The notes under the pieces are model-generated. The model saw only the letters and a program-made list of their open reading frames with translations, did not search any database and had not been told where the DNA came from. From JBOHUC01 sp050733935 (GTDB lineage: Bacteria > Eisenbacteria > RBG-16-71-46 > DASYSL01), in NCBI GenBank assembly GCA_050733935.1, contig JBOHUC010000031.1:1-53300 (forward strand): a DNA stretch of 53,300 nt, in the 5' to 3' direction. Within the stretch, counting starts at the first letter, position 1. The number at the start of each line of letters is the position of its first letter. Below are positions 1-7,898 of the stretch, piece by piece. Both the position numbers and the translations under genes were made by a program.

Positions 1-37
1 ACTGAGCATCGCTCAGCAGTACGTTCTTCCGGACCAT
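1..37 (-). CDS. 5' end of an unidentified CDS (runs off the window)
   Basis: Only the first 12 codons are present (MVRKNVLLSDAQ). The start is supported by a strong AGGAGG Shine-Dalgarno (plus-strand 44-49) six bases upstream of the ATG at 37. It follows the HAF-repeat gene on the same strand after 84 bp with no clear terminator between them, so the two may be cotranscribed. Too little is visible to name a product. Confidence 0.5.
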   Translation of the reverse strand, partial: MVRKNVLLSDAQ

Positions 38-121
38 CGACCACCTCCTCCGCAAGAGGCGGAAGGAAAATGGCCCCGTCGATCGCGGCGTGCAAGCGCA
101 AAACGGGTTATGAAACCACTT

Positions 122-1486
122 CTAGTGCACGACGGCCAGCTTGCGGGTGATCGTCCTTCCGGCCAATTCGAGCCGGACGAGATAGGCTCCGGCCGGGACG
201 TTGCGACCCGCGCGATCCCGACCGTCCCAGCGTAAGACGTTTGCGCCCGCCGGGCGGTCCGCCTCGACCATTTCCGCCACCTTTCGACCGCTTGCGTCGA
301 AGATCCGGACGTGCGCCGTCCCGCCTTCGGGAGATGCGTACTCGATCCGGGCGGGACCCGTGGAAGGATTCGGGAACACACGGAGGTCCGCCGTCGCCGG
401 AGTCGACGGGACCGTGAGCACGATGTTGCGTGGAATCAGGACGAAGGCCTGACTCGAGCTCCACGTCGGACCGAAGTGCCCGTCGCCCACGATCCAGCCG
501 GCGTCGTTGATCTCGAGCGCTCGATCGAGAATGAAGTTCGGAGGAAGGGTGACGAGGTCGTTCAGGTCCTGCATTCCACCTGCATCGTCCCAGACGAACG
601 CATGCCAGACGTGTTCCGAGACCTCGGCCGTTCCCACCACGATGCCCGCATCGTTGATGGCGGCTGGAAACACGTCGAGAGCCGGGTTGCCCAGGAGATG
701 AGGCAGGAGAGTCGCCCCGCCCGCTTCCGACCAAACGTAGCCGTGGAAGCTGATCGCGTCGTCGCTCCGGTGCTTGCCGGTGACGACGCCGAGATCATTG
801 ATGTCGGCCGCCTCGGTCCAGGGGTAGGGGTTCGTCGGAAGGAACGCGCCGAGCCGGATCGTCCGGCCGGTGGCGATTTCGTACACAAAACCATCCCGTG
901 ACCCTCCGCGAATGATCCCGACCGCCACGCCCTGATTGTTGACCTTGACGAGCTCCTTCGCCCCGGAGACGGAAACCGAGCGCGAGCCCTCCACCGGATC
1001 CCAGATGAACGGAATCTGGAGGATGCGATTGCTGTTGCTGCAAATGCACGTCTCCGCGTAGCCAACGACGATGTCATGGTCGTTGATGTCGAGCGCGACC
1101 GGGGTGGCGACCGCTCCCGGCACGAGTGGAATCGTGACGAGCTCGCCGGTGACGGTGTCGATGACACGATTGAGTCCGGCGATCTTTCCCGACTCGTTGA
1201 TCCCGCGGGCGTACGTGAAGGGAATGCGGACCTTGTCGGTCTCCGCGGACCAGAAAAACCCGGCATAGGCGGGCAGGTCGGTCGCGAATCCGCAGCCCTG
1301 GCCGCGGTTGTTGATGTCGAAGAGGTATGACTCCTTCAAGTCGTACGTGCTTTGAAACGCGTCGACGTAGAGGAAGTCGTACTCCTGCCCCAAGACGGGA
1401 GCCGTGCAGAACAGGGCGAGACTGGCGCACAGAACCGCTCGCGAGGCCGCGGGCGAGACTCGAGCTCGTACTCGGGATCCTTTCAT
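122..1486 (-). CDS. Secreted HAF-repeat protein with FlgD-type C-terminal domain
   Basis: A 454-residue exported protein. The start chosen is the ATG at 1486, preceded by an AGGAGG box about 9 nt upstream and followed by a signal peptide (MKGSRVRARV then a hydrophobic stretch ending PVLGQ); longer in-frame starts lack this. Residues about 35-360 carry six or so HAF-type repeats of the form INDxGxxVG (for example DINDHDIVVG, INDAGIVVG, INDAGWIVG), each about 40-60 residues apart. The last 85 residues form an Ig-like tail of the FlgD/Por-sorting type (FPNPSTG, IFDASGRKVAEM, PAGAYLVRLEL). HAF-repeat proteins are extracellular and of unknown biochemical role; the tail is usually a surface-sorting or adhesion module. 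Divergent from the barrel gene at 1728, sharing a 241-bp upstream region. Confidence 0.85.
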   Translation of the reverse strand: MKGSRVRARVSPAASRAVLCASLALFCTAPVLGQEYDFLYVDAFQSTYDLKESYLFDINNRGQGCGFATDLPAYAGFFWSAETDKVRIPFTYARGINESGKIAGLNRVIDTVTGELVTIPLVPGAVATPVALDINDHDIVVGYAETCICSNSNRILQIPFIWDPVEGSRSVSVSGAKELVKVNNQGVAVGIIRGGSRDGFVYEIATGRTIRLGAFLPTNPYPWTEAADINDLGVVTGKHRSDDAISFHGYVWSEAGGATLLPHLLGNPALDVFPAAINDAGIVVGTAEVSEHVWHAFVWDDAGGMQDLNDLVTLPPNFILDRALEINDAGWIVGDGHFGPTWSSSQAFVLIPRNIVLTVPSTPATADLRVFPNPSTGPARIEYASPEGGTAHVRIFDASGRKVAEMVEADRPAGANVLRWDGRDRAGRNVPAGAYLVRLELAGRTITRKLAVVH

Positions 1487-1727
1487 GGTCCCCACCTCCT
1501 CCTGGTGAACGGGGCGGGGCGTCCCCGCACACGCCCCCGGTCCCGGTCCGAGTAGAGCATGCTCCCGCCGCGGCAGTCCGGGTATGTCCTGAGTCATAGA
1601 GAACCCTCGAAACGACCCCGGCAACAGGTCCAAATGGAATGGCACTTGCTCTCCCTCTTGAGGCTCGCGATGTCGCCGGCTCGCCGCAGGGCCTCGCGCG
1701 CCAAGTCGCTGAACCACGGAGGGAACC

Positions 1728-2306
1728 ATGAAGCGCAGCATCATCCTCGCGACCGTCGCCGTTGCACTCTGCACGGTGGCCTCGCAGAATGCAGCGGCCC
1801 AGTCCGACTTCGGTTTCAAGAAACTCGGAGTTGCGGTCGGCTACGTGAGCCCTGAGGACATGGACGGCACGTTCAGCATCGGCGGATTCGCGGACCTGGG
1901 CACGGTCGCGCCTCGGTTCGGAATCGAAGCCCGCCTCGACTACTGGTCGGTGTCGGAGACGCAGGAAGTGCCGTTCCCGGGGGCGCCTTCGGCCGAAGCC
2001 TCGGTGCGGGATATTACGCTCGGGGCGCGGGGCAAGTACTACTTCCCGGTGTCGAGCACGAGCGTCCGCCCGTTCGCGGGGGCCGGGCTCGGGATGCACT
2101 TCGTGAAGGCCGAAGTATCGATTCCGCCGGTCGGTCCCCTGCCGGGCATGAGCGTCGAGGACTCCTCGACCGAGCTCGGGCTCGACCTGGGCGGCGGCAT
2201 GGCGACGAGCCTCGGCGCGAAGACCGATCTCCTTGCGGAGCTCTGGTACACCGCGAGCGACTTGGGCCAGCTTTCCCTGAGAGCCGGCCTGGCGTTCAAG
2301 CTGTAG
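1728..2306 (+). CDS. Outer-membrane beta-barrel protein
   Basis: A 192-residue protein with a clear signal peptide (MKRSIILATVAVALC, cleavage near NAAAQ) and an OmpA/OMP_b-brl-like barrel: alternating hydrophobic strands with glycines and aromatic ends (GVAVGYVS, FGIEARLDYWSV, ITLGARGKYYFPV, VRPFAGAGLGMHFV, LGLDLGGGMATSLG, LSLRAGLAFKL). It ends in a short strand, as barrels recognised by BAM do, though the last residue is Leu rather than Phe. GGAGGG lies 6 nt before the ATG. A strong terminator follows. Likely an eight-stranded outer-membrane protein of unknown specificity. Confidence 0.85.
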   Translation: MKRSIILATVAVALCTVASQNAAAQSDFGFKKLGVAVGYVSPEDMDGTFSIGGFADLGTVAPRFGIEARLDYWSVSETQEVPFPGAPSAEASVRDITLGARGKYYFPVSSTSVRPFAGAGLGMHFVKAEVSIPPVGPLPGMSVEDSSTELGLDLGGGMATSLGAKTDLLAELWYTASDLGQLSLRAGLAFKL

Positions 2307-2329
2307 ACAGAAGGTTTCCGGAAAACGAT

Positions 2330-2364
2330 CGCGCGCGGCGGAAACGTCGCGCGCGTTTCTCTTT
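2330..2364 (+). terminator. Rho-independent terminator of the barrel gene
   Basis: An 11-bp GC stem (2330-2340 with 2345-2355, one G-U pair) closed by a GAAA tetraloop, followed by TTTCTCTTT. It lies 24 bp after the stop codon of the barrel gene and before the IS element. Confidence 0.85.
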
Positions 2365-2409
2365 GCGACAACCCATCCAAGAAGCCCTGAAATCAAGGCG
2401 CAAAGCGTT

Positions 2410-2417
2410 TGGCAGGT
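2410..2417. repeat. Target-site duplication, left copy (TGGCAGGT)
   Basis: Identical to 4426-4433 and directly abutting the left inverted repeat of the IS element. Confidence 0.85.
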
Positions 2418-2426
2418 GGTAGTGGG

Positions 2427-3257
2427 TCAGTTTGAATCCGCCAGGGCCGCGATTTCTTCGAGCGACCAAACATGGTCCGAGACGCCCGCTTCCATGGCGG
2501 GCGTAACCCGCAGGGACGCATGAATCCGGCCGAAGTTGTAGAACATGAAATGCAGGGCGACCGCGTGCTCTAGGTTCTCCACCTTCTTGCTGAAAGCGTT
2601 CGTGAGCCGCGTAAACCGGCGCATGGACATGCGCATGGTCAGGTTCTGGCGCTCGACGTGCGACGTGCTGACCTTCGCTGGGTCCGGGTCGCCATTGATC
2701 GGCGTCGAGAAGGCCGCCGTGCAGATGGCCGGGCTGTAGCGCGTCTCGGCCGCCGGATCGTTCCCGTAGACCTTCACGAGCATCGCGTAGTCGATATCCC
2801 GCCCGAACGCTTCCTCGACCGCGTTGACGTAGACCTTGTGGCCGTCCGTCGTGAGCTGGACGCGGTTTGCGAGCCGTCCCGCAAGGTCTAGCATGAACAG
2901 CTCGGCCGCCTTCCCGTCGCGCGGTCCCACGATCCACGCCGGGACGAGTTTGCAGTCGGAGCAGAGCGCGGTCCACGTCCAGACATCCCCGTAGCCCCAC
3001 TCGCCCCGCTTCGACTCCGGGACGTTCTTTGCCTTCGCATAGCAGAAGGACCAAATCTCATCGGCCTGGATGTGCTTGCACGGCAGCTGACGCAGGGCCT
3101 TGTCCTGGTACGCCGCGCAGGCGCGGCCCACGTCCGCGAGCAGTTTCAGGACCGTGCCCTTGGCCGCGCCGGTCATGCGGCACGTCGCGCGGATCGAGTT
3201 GCCTTCTACAAGCGAGCCAATGACTTGTGCCCGGCGCGTGGTCGAAATGCGATTCAT
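2427..3257 (-). CDS. IS1-family DDE transposase
   Basis: A 276-residue transposase. The ATG at 3257 (MNRISTTRRAQVIGSL) matches the usual start of this family; the frame stays open 12 codons further but without family resemblance. The N-terminal 45 residues form a helix-turn-helix (SIRATCRMTGAAKGTVLKLL). Candidate catalytic residues are Asp66 (in QADEIW), Asp138 (in TTDGH) and Glu202 (in HVERQNLTMR). The stop codon lies inside the left inverted repeat, so the gene fills that end of the element completely. No frameshift or stop interrupts it, so the element could be active. Confidence 0.92.
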   Translation of the reverse strand: MNRISTTRRAQVIGSLVEGNSIRATCRMTGAAKGTVLKLLADVGRACAAYQDKALRQLPCKHIQADEIWSFCYAKAKNVPESKRGEWGYGDVWTWTALCSDCKLVPAWIVGPRDGKAAELFMLDLAGRLANRVQLTTDGHKVYVNAVEEAFGRDIDYAMLVKVYGNDPAAETRYSPAICTAAFSTPINGDPDPAKVSTSHVERQNLTMRMSMRRFTRLTNAFSKKVENLEHAVALHFMFYNFGRIHASLRVTPAMEAGVSDHVWSLEEIAALADSN

Positions 3258-3413
3258 AATGGACAATATGCTTGAGCGCAACCGAGGAGTCAATCAAAGT
3301 CGTCGGCCGACAAGAGATGTTTGGGTTCGTGCTTGACTCTGAGTTGGTTGGGGAGAACACTGCTACAAGAGCGAGGCGGCCCGGACCGTTGCTTGGCGGC
3401 TAGATCCGGGACC

Positions 3414-3538
3414 GCCCTATTCACAGGGCCCGCTCGGCGGCCGGGCGTTTCGTCCGGCCCGGCCCAAGGAGGCGACCCGTGAAACCGTAGAGCCCCCGGC
3501 AAGGGGGCAGAGCGGGGCGGGGGGCCAATCCGGTCCCC
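3414..3538 (+). other. Hairpin-rich non-coding segment inside the IS element
   Basis: Between the transposase start and the winged-helix gene (332 bp, no convincing ORF) four consecutive hairpins can be drawn: 3414-3418/3425-3429 (5 bp), 3439-3446/3457-3464 (8 bp), 3492-3497/3503-3508 (6 bp, loop GGCAA) and 3521-3524/3535-3538 (4 bp). It is much more GC-rich than the flanks and sits upstream of the passenger gene. It could be a structured leader, a small RNA or a transcription attenuator; a weak promoter (TTGACT at 3333, AACACT at 3356) lies before it. Confidence 0.35.
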
Positions 3539-3589
3539 GTTCCGTTCAAGGTCTTACCCTGACGCTACCCAGACTTGAGGAGGAACACA

Positions 3590-4045
3590 ATGCCGAACGG
3601 TGAGGGAATCGACTACAGAGCGGTGCTCGCCGATCTGGAGGCCAAAAAGTCGAAGATCGAGGCCGCGATCGAAGTTATTCGCACGATGGTCGAAGGCGGC
3701 GGTGCAGACGGGCAGCCCTCCCTTGGACCCCCCGGCGCCCCAGACCTTGCGCTCCGGTCCGACTCGTTCTTCGGAATGAGTATTCCCGACGCAACCGAGA
3801 AGTTTCTCCGGGCGACGAAGCGCCCTCAATCGCCGCCTGCAATCGCGAGGGCGCTTGAGCAGGGCGGATACACACACAGCTCAAGCAACTTCCCCAATAC
3901 GGTCCGGGCGTCGATCAACCGTCTTCCTGGGAAGTTCGTTCAGGTCGGCCGCGAGTGGGGCCTCGTGGAATGGTACCCGGGAATGCGTCGGGCCAAGCGT
4001 GGTGGAGAGCCCAGAGAGGAGGCTACGGATGGGAGCGCCGAGTAG
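3590..4045 (+). CDS. IS passenger: coiled-coil plus winged-helix (HARE-HTH-like) protein
   Basis: A 151-residue protein. The ATG at 3590 follows a GAGGAGGA box at 8 nt; an in-frame start five codons upstream overlaps that box and is rejected. Residues about 5-40 form an amphipathic helix (YRAVLADLEAKKSKIEAAI). Residues about 60-130 resemble the HARE-HTH winged helix: DATEKFLRATKRP, then IARALEQGGYTHSSSNF, NTVRASINR and FVQVGREWGLVEW. HARE-HTH domains occur in DNA-associated proteins, including restriction enzymes and RNA polymerase delta, so a DNA-binding or regulatory role is likely. Not a transposase part in known IS1 elements; its 3' end overlaps the next gene by 23 bp in convergent orientation. 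Confidence 0.75.
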   Translation: MPNGEGIDYRAVLADLEAKKSKIEAAIEVIRTMVEGGGADGQPSLGPPGAPDLALRSDSFFGMSIPDATEKFLRATKRPQSPPAIARALEQGGYTHSSSNFPNTVRASINRLPGKFVQVGREWGLVEWYPGMRRAKRGGEPREEATDGSAE

Positions 4046-4235
4046 ACCAGCGGGCCCTGGCCGCCTTTCGGGCAATCTCAGACCGTTTCCGCGCCGAAAG
4101 GGCCTTCGCGCGCGCCGGGCCGCCAACTTTGCCGCCGCGCCTGCCTTTGATGGCTGCCGGCGTTTCCTGGGGTGCCCCCTGTGTCGCAGTTCGTGCGATG
4201 TGGGCGGCGAGTTGATTCGTATCTCGTCTTGGCAT
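4023..4235 (-). CDS. IS passenger: small basic protein with GGK...ARKAARARW motif
   Basis: A 70-residue, very basic protein starting at the ATG at 4235 (MPRRDTNQLAAHIARTA). Residues about 35-63 carry a motif widespread in small bacterial proteins, often on mobile DNA: GRRGGKVGGPARAKALS then RKRSEIARKAARARW. Such proteins are sometimes called histone-H1-like; their function is not established. No good Shine-Dalgarno precedes it. Convergent with, and overlapping by 23 bp, the winged-helix passenger gene. Confidence 0.65.
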   Translation of the reverse strand: MPRRDTNQLAAHIARTATQGAPQETPAAIKGRRGGKVGGPARAKALSARKRSEIARKAARARWSTRRSHP

Positions 4236-4425
4236 GCTCGCATTGTCGCATTTCAGGCCGGAGCCGGCGAACGTTTGGCCTATGAGCGAACACAAGCAGG
4301 TGCAGCGCAATAGTTTAAGCTGACTAGCGATCTAGACAAAATCATTGAGTCGCGCCAGTTTCATTCGACTTCCGAAAGCGTGGTTCGCAGACGTATTTGG
4401 CGGCTAGTCAAACTGAACCACTACC

Positions 4426-4433
4426 TGGCAGGT
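4426..4433. repeat. Target-site duplication, right copy (TGGCAGGT)
   Basis: Identical to 2410-2417 and directly abutting the right inverted repeat of the IS element. Confidence 0.85.
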
Positions 4434-4525
4434 CGATCGATTGACGGGCGAATCGCCGCTGTTGTAGTCTGTTCCGGGTGTTTGGTCAGAGCGTGTCCCC
4501 AGCCGCCGAGGACGAGATACCGAAC

Positions 4526-4627
4526 ATGTGGATCCGAGTTCTTTTCTTCCTGGTTCTCCTGGTGCTCTATTTGTTCGACTCCGCTCGAGCCGCCTGGAGA
4601 GACGCAGGAGAGATCAAGCGCGTTTAG
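4526..4627 (+). CDS. Possible 33-residue single-pass membrane peptide
   Basis: ATG at 4526 opens a short frame with one strongly hydrophobic segment (VLFFLVLLVLYLF) followed by a charged tail (DSARAAWRDAGEIKRV). GAGGACGAG lies about 12-18 nt upstream, a loose ribosome site. It sits between the IS element and the symporter gene in an otherwise empty 275-bp stretch. Could be a small membrane protein or chance; codon bias cannot decide at this length. Confidence 0.35.
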   Translation: MWIRVLFFLVLLVLYLFDSARAAWRDAGEIKRV

Positions 4628-4670
4628 CTCCGCACCCTCGCTGCAAGTTCCACCTCCCCCTCCGTTTCTG

Positions 4671-4700
4671 CTGACGCCGGGCGTCCTTTCCCTGCATACT
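4671..4700 (+). promoter_or_regulatory. Candidate promoter of the symporter gene (leaderless)
   Basis: CTGACG (4671-4676), 18 bp, CATACT (4695-4700). The -10 box ends 8 nt before the ATG at 4709 and no Shine-Dalgarno is present, so transcription would start at or next to the start codon. Confidence 0.4.
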
Positions 4701-4708
4701 GCCGCGCC

Positions 4709-5977
4709 ATGAGTCGCGGACTTTCAGTGCGCATGCTGGCAGGGCTCGCGATCGGGCTCGTCCTCGGAGTCACCGCCCACCTTCTCTTCGGCACATCCCC
4801 CGTGCTCGAGGGGTTCGTCCGCAACGTGACCGAGCCCGCAGGGAAGATCTTCCTTCGCCTGCTTTTCATGCTCGTGATCCCGCTCATCGTCTCGGGACTC
4901 GCGCTCGGAGTCGCGGGGCTCGGCGAGCTCCGGCACCTGGGGCGGGTCGGACTCAAGACGCTCGTCTACACGATCGTCGTCTCCACGATCGCCGTCCTGA
5001 TCGGCGTCGGACTCGTGAATCTCGTGAAACCCGGCGCGGGACTCTCCCCCGAGATCAAGAGCCAGCTCGCCCGCCAGGCGACGGGCGCCCCGGCCGCAGC
5101 CCCTTCGAGCGGCGCGACCGGCGTCGACTTTCTCGTGAACCTCGTGCCGAACAACGTCGTGAAGGCGATGGCCGACGGCGACATGCTCGCTGTGATGGTG
5201 TTCGCACTCTTTCTCGGCATCGGGCTCGCCGTCACGCGCACGGGCGCCGCGCGCCAGCTCGAGCAGGTGCTCGAAGGCCTGTTCGATGTCGTCATGCGGC
5301 TGCTCGGCGTCGTGCTCCAGATCGCCCCGATCGGCGTCGCATGCCTCCTGTTTACGCTCACCGCACGCCTCGGATTCGACGTCCTGCGCCAGCTCGGCGC
5401 GTACGTGCTCGTCGTTCTGGCCGCGCTCGCAATCCACCAAATCGTCGTCTACTCTGCGTCGGTCGCGTGGCTCGGCGGGATGAATCCAATCCGTTTCTTC
5501 CAGGCGATCCGGCCCGCGATGCTCACGGCGTTCTCGACCGCCTCGAGCAACGCGACCCTGCCGACCTCCCTCAAGGTCGCCGAGGAGAACCTGAGGCTCC
5601 CGCCCCACGTGAGCCGCTTCGTCCTCACGATCGGCGCGACGGCGAACCAGAACGGGACGGCGCTCTTCGAGGGGGTGACCGTCCTCTTCCTCGCGCAGTT
5701 CTACGGAATCCCGCTCACGCTGACGCAGCAGCTCACGGTCGTCTTCATCTGCGTGCTCGGCGGGATCGGCACCGCAGGCGTACCCGCCGGATCGATTCCG
5801 GTCATCGTCATGATTCTCGGGATGATCGGCGTTCCAGTAGAAGGAATCGGCATCATCCTCGGGGTCGATCGCTTCCTCGACATGTGTCGCACGACCCTGA
5901 ACGTGACCGGGGATCTCGCCGCGGCGGTGGTTGTCGCGCGCGGCGAGTCTCCCGTGCCGGCGGCGGAGGCCGGCTAG
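4709..5977 (+). CDS. Dicarboxylate/amino acid:cation symporter (DAACS family)
   Basis: A 422-residue inner-membrane transporter of the GltP/DctA type, taking up dicarboxylates or acidic amino acids with Na+ or H+. Family signatures are clear: the serine-rich re-entrant loop TASSNATLPTSLKVAEENL near residue 275, the substrate/cation site NQNGTALFEG (NMDGT in most members) near 315, the second re-entrant loop GVPAGSIPV near 355, and DRFLDMCRTTLNVTGD near residue 390. Eight or so hydrophobic helices are visible. Length is normal. Convergent with the gene ending at 6017. The exact substrate cannot be told from sequence. Confidence 0.93.
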   Translation: MSRGLSVRMLAGLAIGLVLGVTAHLLFGTSPVLEGFVRNVTEPAGKIFLRLLFMLVIPLIVSGLALGVAGLGELRHLGRVGLKTLVYTIVVSTIAVLIGVGLVNLVKPGAGLSPEIKSQLARQATGAPAAAPSSGATGVDFLVNLVPNNVVKAMADGDMLAVMVFALFLGIGLAVTRTGAARQLEQVLEGLFDVVMRLLGVVLQIAPIGVACLLFTLTARLGFDVLRQLGAYVLVVLAALAIHQIVVYSASVAWLGGMNPIRFFQAIRPAMLTAFSTASSNATLPTSLKVAEENLRLPPHVSRFVLTIGATANQNGTALFEGVTVLFLAQFYGIPLTLTQQLTVVFICVLGGIGTAGVPAGSIPVIVMILGMIGVPVEGIGIILGVDRFLDMCRTTLNVTGDLAAAVVVARGESPVPAAEAG

Positions 5978-6016
5978 GCCGCCGTTCGGAGGGCCGTCCG
6001 GGCCCCCGCGACGACC

Positions 6017-6559
6017 TCAGTTCTTTCGCTTGAAGCGCGTCTCGCTCACGAGCGCAAATTCCTTCCCCTGAGGCGCGTATTCGACGCGCTCGATGAACTC
6101 GTTCCAGTTGAGCCGCTCGTACGTCACGCGCGTCTGTCCCGGATTGCTCTCGACGCCCACGAACACGAGACGCGTCTCGGTCGATTGATCCGCTTCGAGT
6201 GCGAGATTCGACTTCTTTCCGCCTGCGCCCTCGATCGCGAGCACCAGGCGTCCCTTCTCCGGGTCGAGCCGGATGGCGCCGGCGGTCTCCCAGTCGGTGT
6301 CGCCGGTGCGATCGGTCACCTGGACGCTCTTGTCACCGGTTTCGTACTTGCGAGCGACCTTCGCGAGCTTGTCCTGGCTCGTTCCGGGGACCGATTTCAC
6401 TCCGGTCCACGATCCGATGAAAACGTGCACGGGGTTCCACACACCCGTGGAAGCCGCGGAAGCGGCGGACTGCGAGCTCGTGTCCGATTGCGCGTCGGTC
6501 GACACCGAGGCGGCGATCACGAGCGCAAACACGGGCAGGATAGACAGGATGGATTTCAT
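6017..6559 (-). CDS. Exported lipocalin-like/DUF1579-like protein
   Basis: A 180-residue protein starting at the ATG at 6559, chosen for its GGAGG box at about 9 nt and the signal peptide (MKSILSILPVFALVIAA, cleavage near TDAQ). The mature part begins WNPVHVFIGSWTGVKS and alternates short beta strands (RLVLAIEGAGG, LVFVGVESN, FIERVEYAPQGKEFALVSETRF), like small lipocalin or DUF1579 barrels whose first strand carries a GxW motif. Function unknown; probably periplasmic ligand binding. Confidence 0.65.
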   Translation of the reverse strand: MKSILSILPVFALVIAASVSTDAQSDTSSQSAASAASTGVWNPVHVFIGSWTGVKSVPGTSQDKLAKVARKYETGDKSVQVTDRTGDTDWETAGAIRLDPEKGRLVLAIEGAGGKKSNLALEADQSTETRLVFVGVESNPGQTRVTYERLNWNEFIERVEYAPQGKEFALVSETRFKRKN

Positions 6560-6825
6560 GGCGAGTTGCCTCCTTCGAACGGGATGTCGTGTCCGTTCTC
6601 TTGATGTCGCAAGCGTAAGGTTCGTTGCCGACAATTTTGGGAGCCACAGAAGGCGAATCGAAGGGAACCAAATCACGAAAGATGCGCGCGTGATTCAGCG
6701 TGCGACGAATCCGCAGGAATCGTGGAAGGGGCTCAATGCACAGCGAGTGATTCTTCGTCTTCTGCGGTGAGGTTAACCTTCGAGGCCCATTTTCTTCATG
6801 AGAGCGTCCGGGAGTGCGGCATGAC

Positions 6826-7878
6826 CTACGGTCGCGTGGCCTGTTCGAGGAGCTCCAGGGCACTGGCTGACGGATTCCGGAAGACGAGCGAGGGCCACTC
6901 CGGCATCAGTCGGTTCACGACAAGAAAGACGGCGAGGCCCTCGTCCTGCGCCCACCAGCGCCTTCTGCCCAGCATCGTCTTGACGGCCGCATCCGGGTCG
7001 AGCCCGCCTCCTTTCGGATGGGCGAGCCAGGCGTGTCCCGCCCACTGGGCCGCTCCTTCCATCGAGAGCCACAAGCCATCGAGGGTCGCGAACACGGAGT
7101 CCTCACCCGTGAACCAGCGCGCGTGGCGATCGCGGATCATCTCGAGGGCCTGGGCTGCAAGTGCCCGTGTCTCGGAGAGTGAGTCGGCCGCGGCCGCACG
7201 ATAGAGCAGGTCACGCTCCTCGAGATACGCTTTGACGTAGACGGAATCGGATCCGAAGCGCTTCTGCACCGCGTCGTCATCCAGCTCCCACGGGAATTTC
7301 CAGGTCGAATCAATGGGCCCGATGATGTGCGCCACTCCCGGAAGCTGTCGCGTGTGAGTGAATTCGTGCAGAAACACTGCAGTGAGCCCCGGCTGCTTGC
7401 CGTGTCCGGCCTGGACCCAGTAATCGGGCGCGGCCATGACGAAGAACGGGCCCGTCTTTCGATCGTTGTCGGCGAAGGACATGAGCGCGACCGGAACCTG
7501 CCGGCCGTTCGGCAGCGTGAGCGTGTCGCCGTGGTTTCCAACTCGCCATGTGAGGCCTGATCCACCGAGGCCGGGGCCTTCCCCCGCTTTTGCCGACGCC
7601 GAGGCGCCGGCTGTGACCGCGGATGTCGTGTAGACGCACGAGCTGTCGTAGAACACGAGTCCCGGTGGTGGAGCAGGCGGAAGTCGGAGAATTTCCCCGG
7701 ATGTCAGGTCCCACGCAGCGAGCCACTGCGCAATCCACGGCTTCGCCGCCGTGAGATCGCAGGGAGGATTCGCCTGAATGGACGGCCGCGACTCGGCGCC
7801 GGCCCCGGGCGCGGCAGCGCCCGCGAGCGAATAGACACCCATCGCGAGGAGAACGGTCCGGCATGTCGCGTAGGTCAT
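6826..7878 (-). CDS. Exported zinc-metallopeptidase-like protein (HEFTH)
   Basis: A 350-residue protein. The start at 7878 gives a signal peptide (MTYATCRTVLLAMGVYSLAGAAAPGAGA); the open frame extends further but would overlap the HicB-like gene. The centre contains FLHEFTHTRQ, an HExxH zinc-binding motif, with a later ELDDDAVQKRF and EGAAQWAGHAWLAHP that could supply a third ligand or the helper Glu. No named family is recognised with confidence. It lies 20 bp downstream of the HicB-like gene on the same strand, suggesting cotranscription, and has no Shine-Dalgarno of its own. Confidence 0.65.
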   Translation of the reverse strand: MTYATCRTVLLAMGVYSLAGAAAPGAGAESRPSIQANPPCDLTAAKPWIAQWLAAWDLTSGEILRLPPAPPPGLVFYDSSCVYTTSAVTAGASASAKAGEGPGLGGSGLTWRVGNHGDTLTLPNGRQVPVALMSFADNDRKTGPFFVMAAPDYWVQAGHGKQPGLTAVFLHEFTHTRQLPGVAHIIGPIDSTWKFPWELDDDAVQKRFGSDSVYVKAYLEERDLLYRAAAADSLSETRALAAQALEMIRDRHARWFTGEDSVFATLDGLWLSMEGAAQWAGHAWLAHPKGGGLDPDAAVKTMLGRRRWWAQDEGLAVFLVVNRLMPEWPSLVFRNPSASALELLEQATRP

Positions 7879-7898
7879 CGCACGATGGATCGACAGAG

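Larger units (their letters stand above)
2418..4425. mobile_element. IS1-family insertion sequence with passenger genes (2008 bp)
   Basis: The ends are defined by imperfect inverted repeats: ggtagtgggtcagtttga at 2418-2435 and the reverse complement of ggtagtggttcagtttga at 4408-4425 (17 of 18 match). They are flanked exactly by the 8-bp direct repeat TGGCAGGT (2410-2417 and 4426-4433), which fits the 8-10 bp duplications made by IS1-family elements. Inside are an intact DDE transposase (minus), a winged-helix gene (plus) and a small basic-protein gene (minus), plus a hairpin-rich non-coding stretch. The intact target duplication suggests a single, fairly recent insertion of the whole unit. 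Confidence 0.85.

Noticed and set aside
1074..2396. ORF opposite the outer-membrane barrel and HAF genes
   Set aside because: Overlaps two well-supported genes and has low-complexity Arg-rich content.
4380..4712. 110-codon ORF spanning the right end of the IS element
   Set aside because: Crosses the inverted repeat and target duplication, with no family resemblance.
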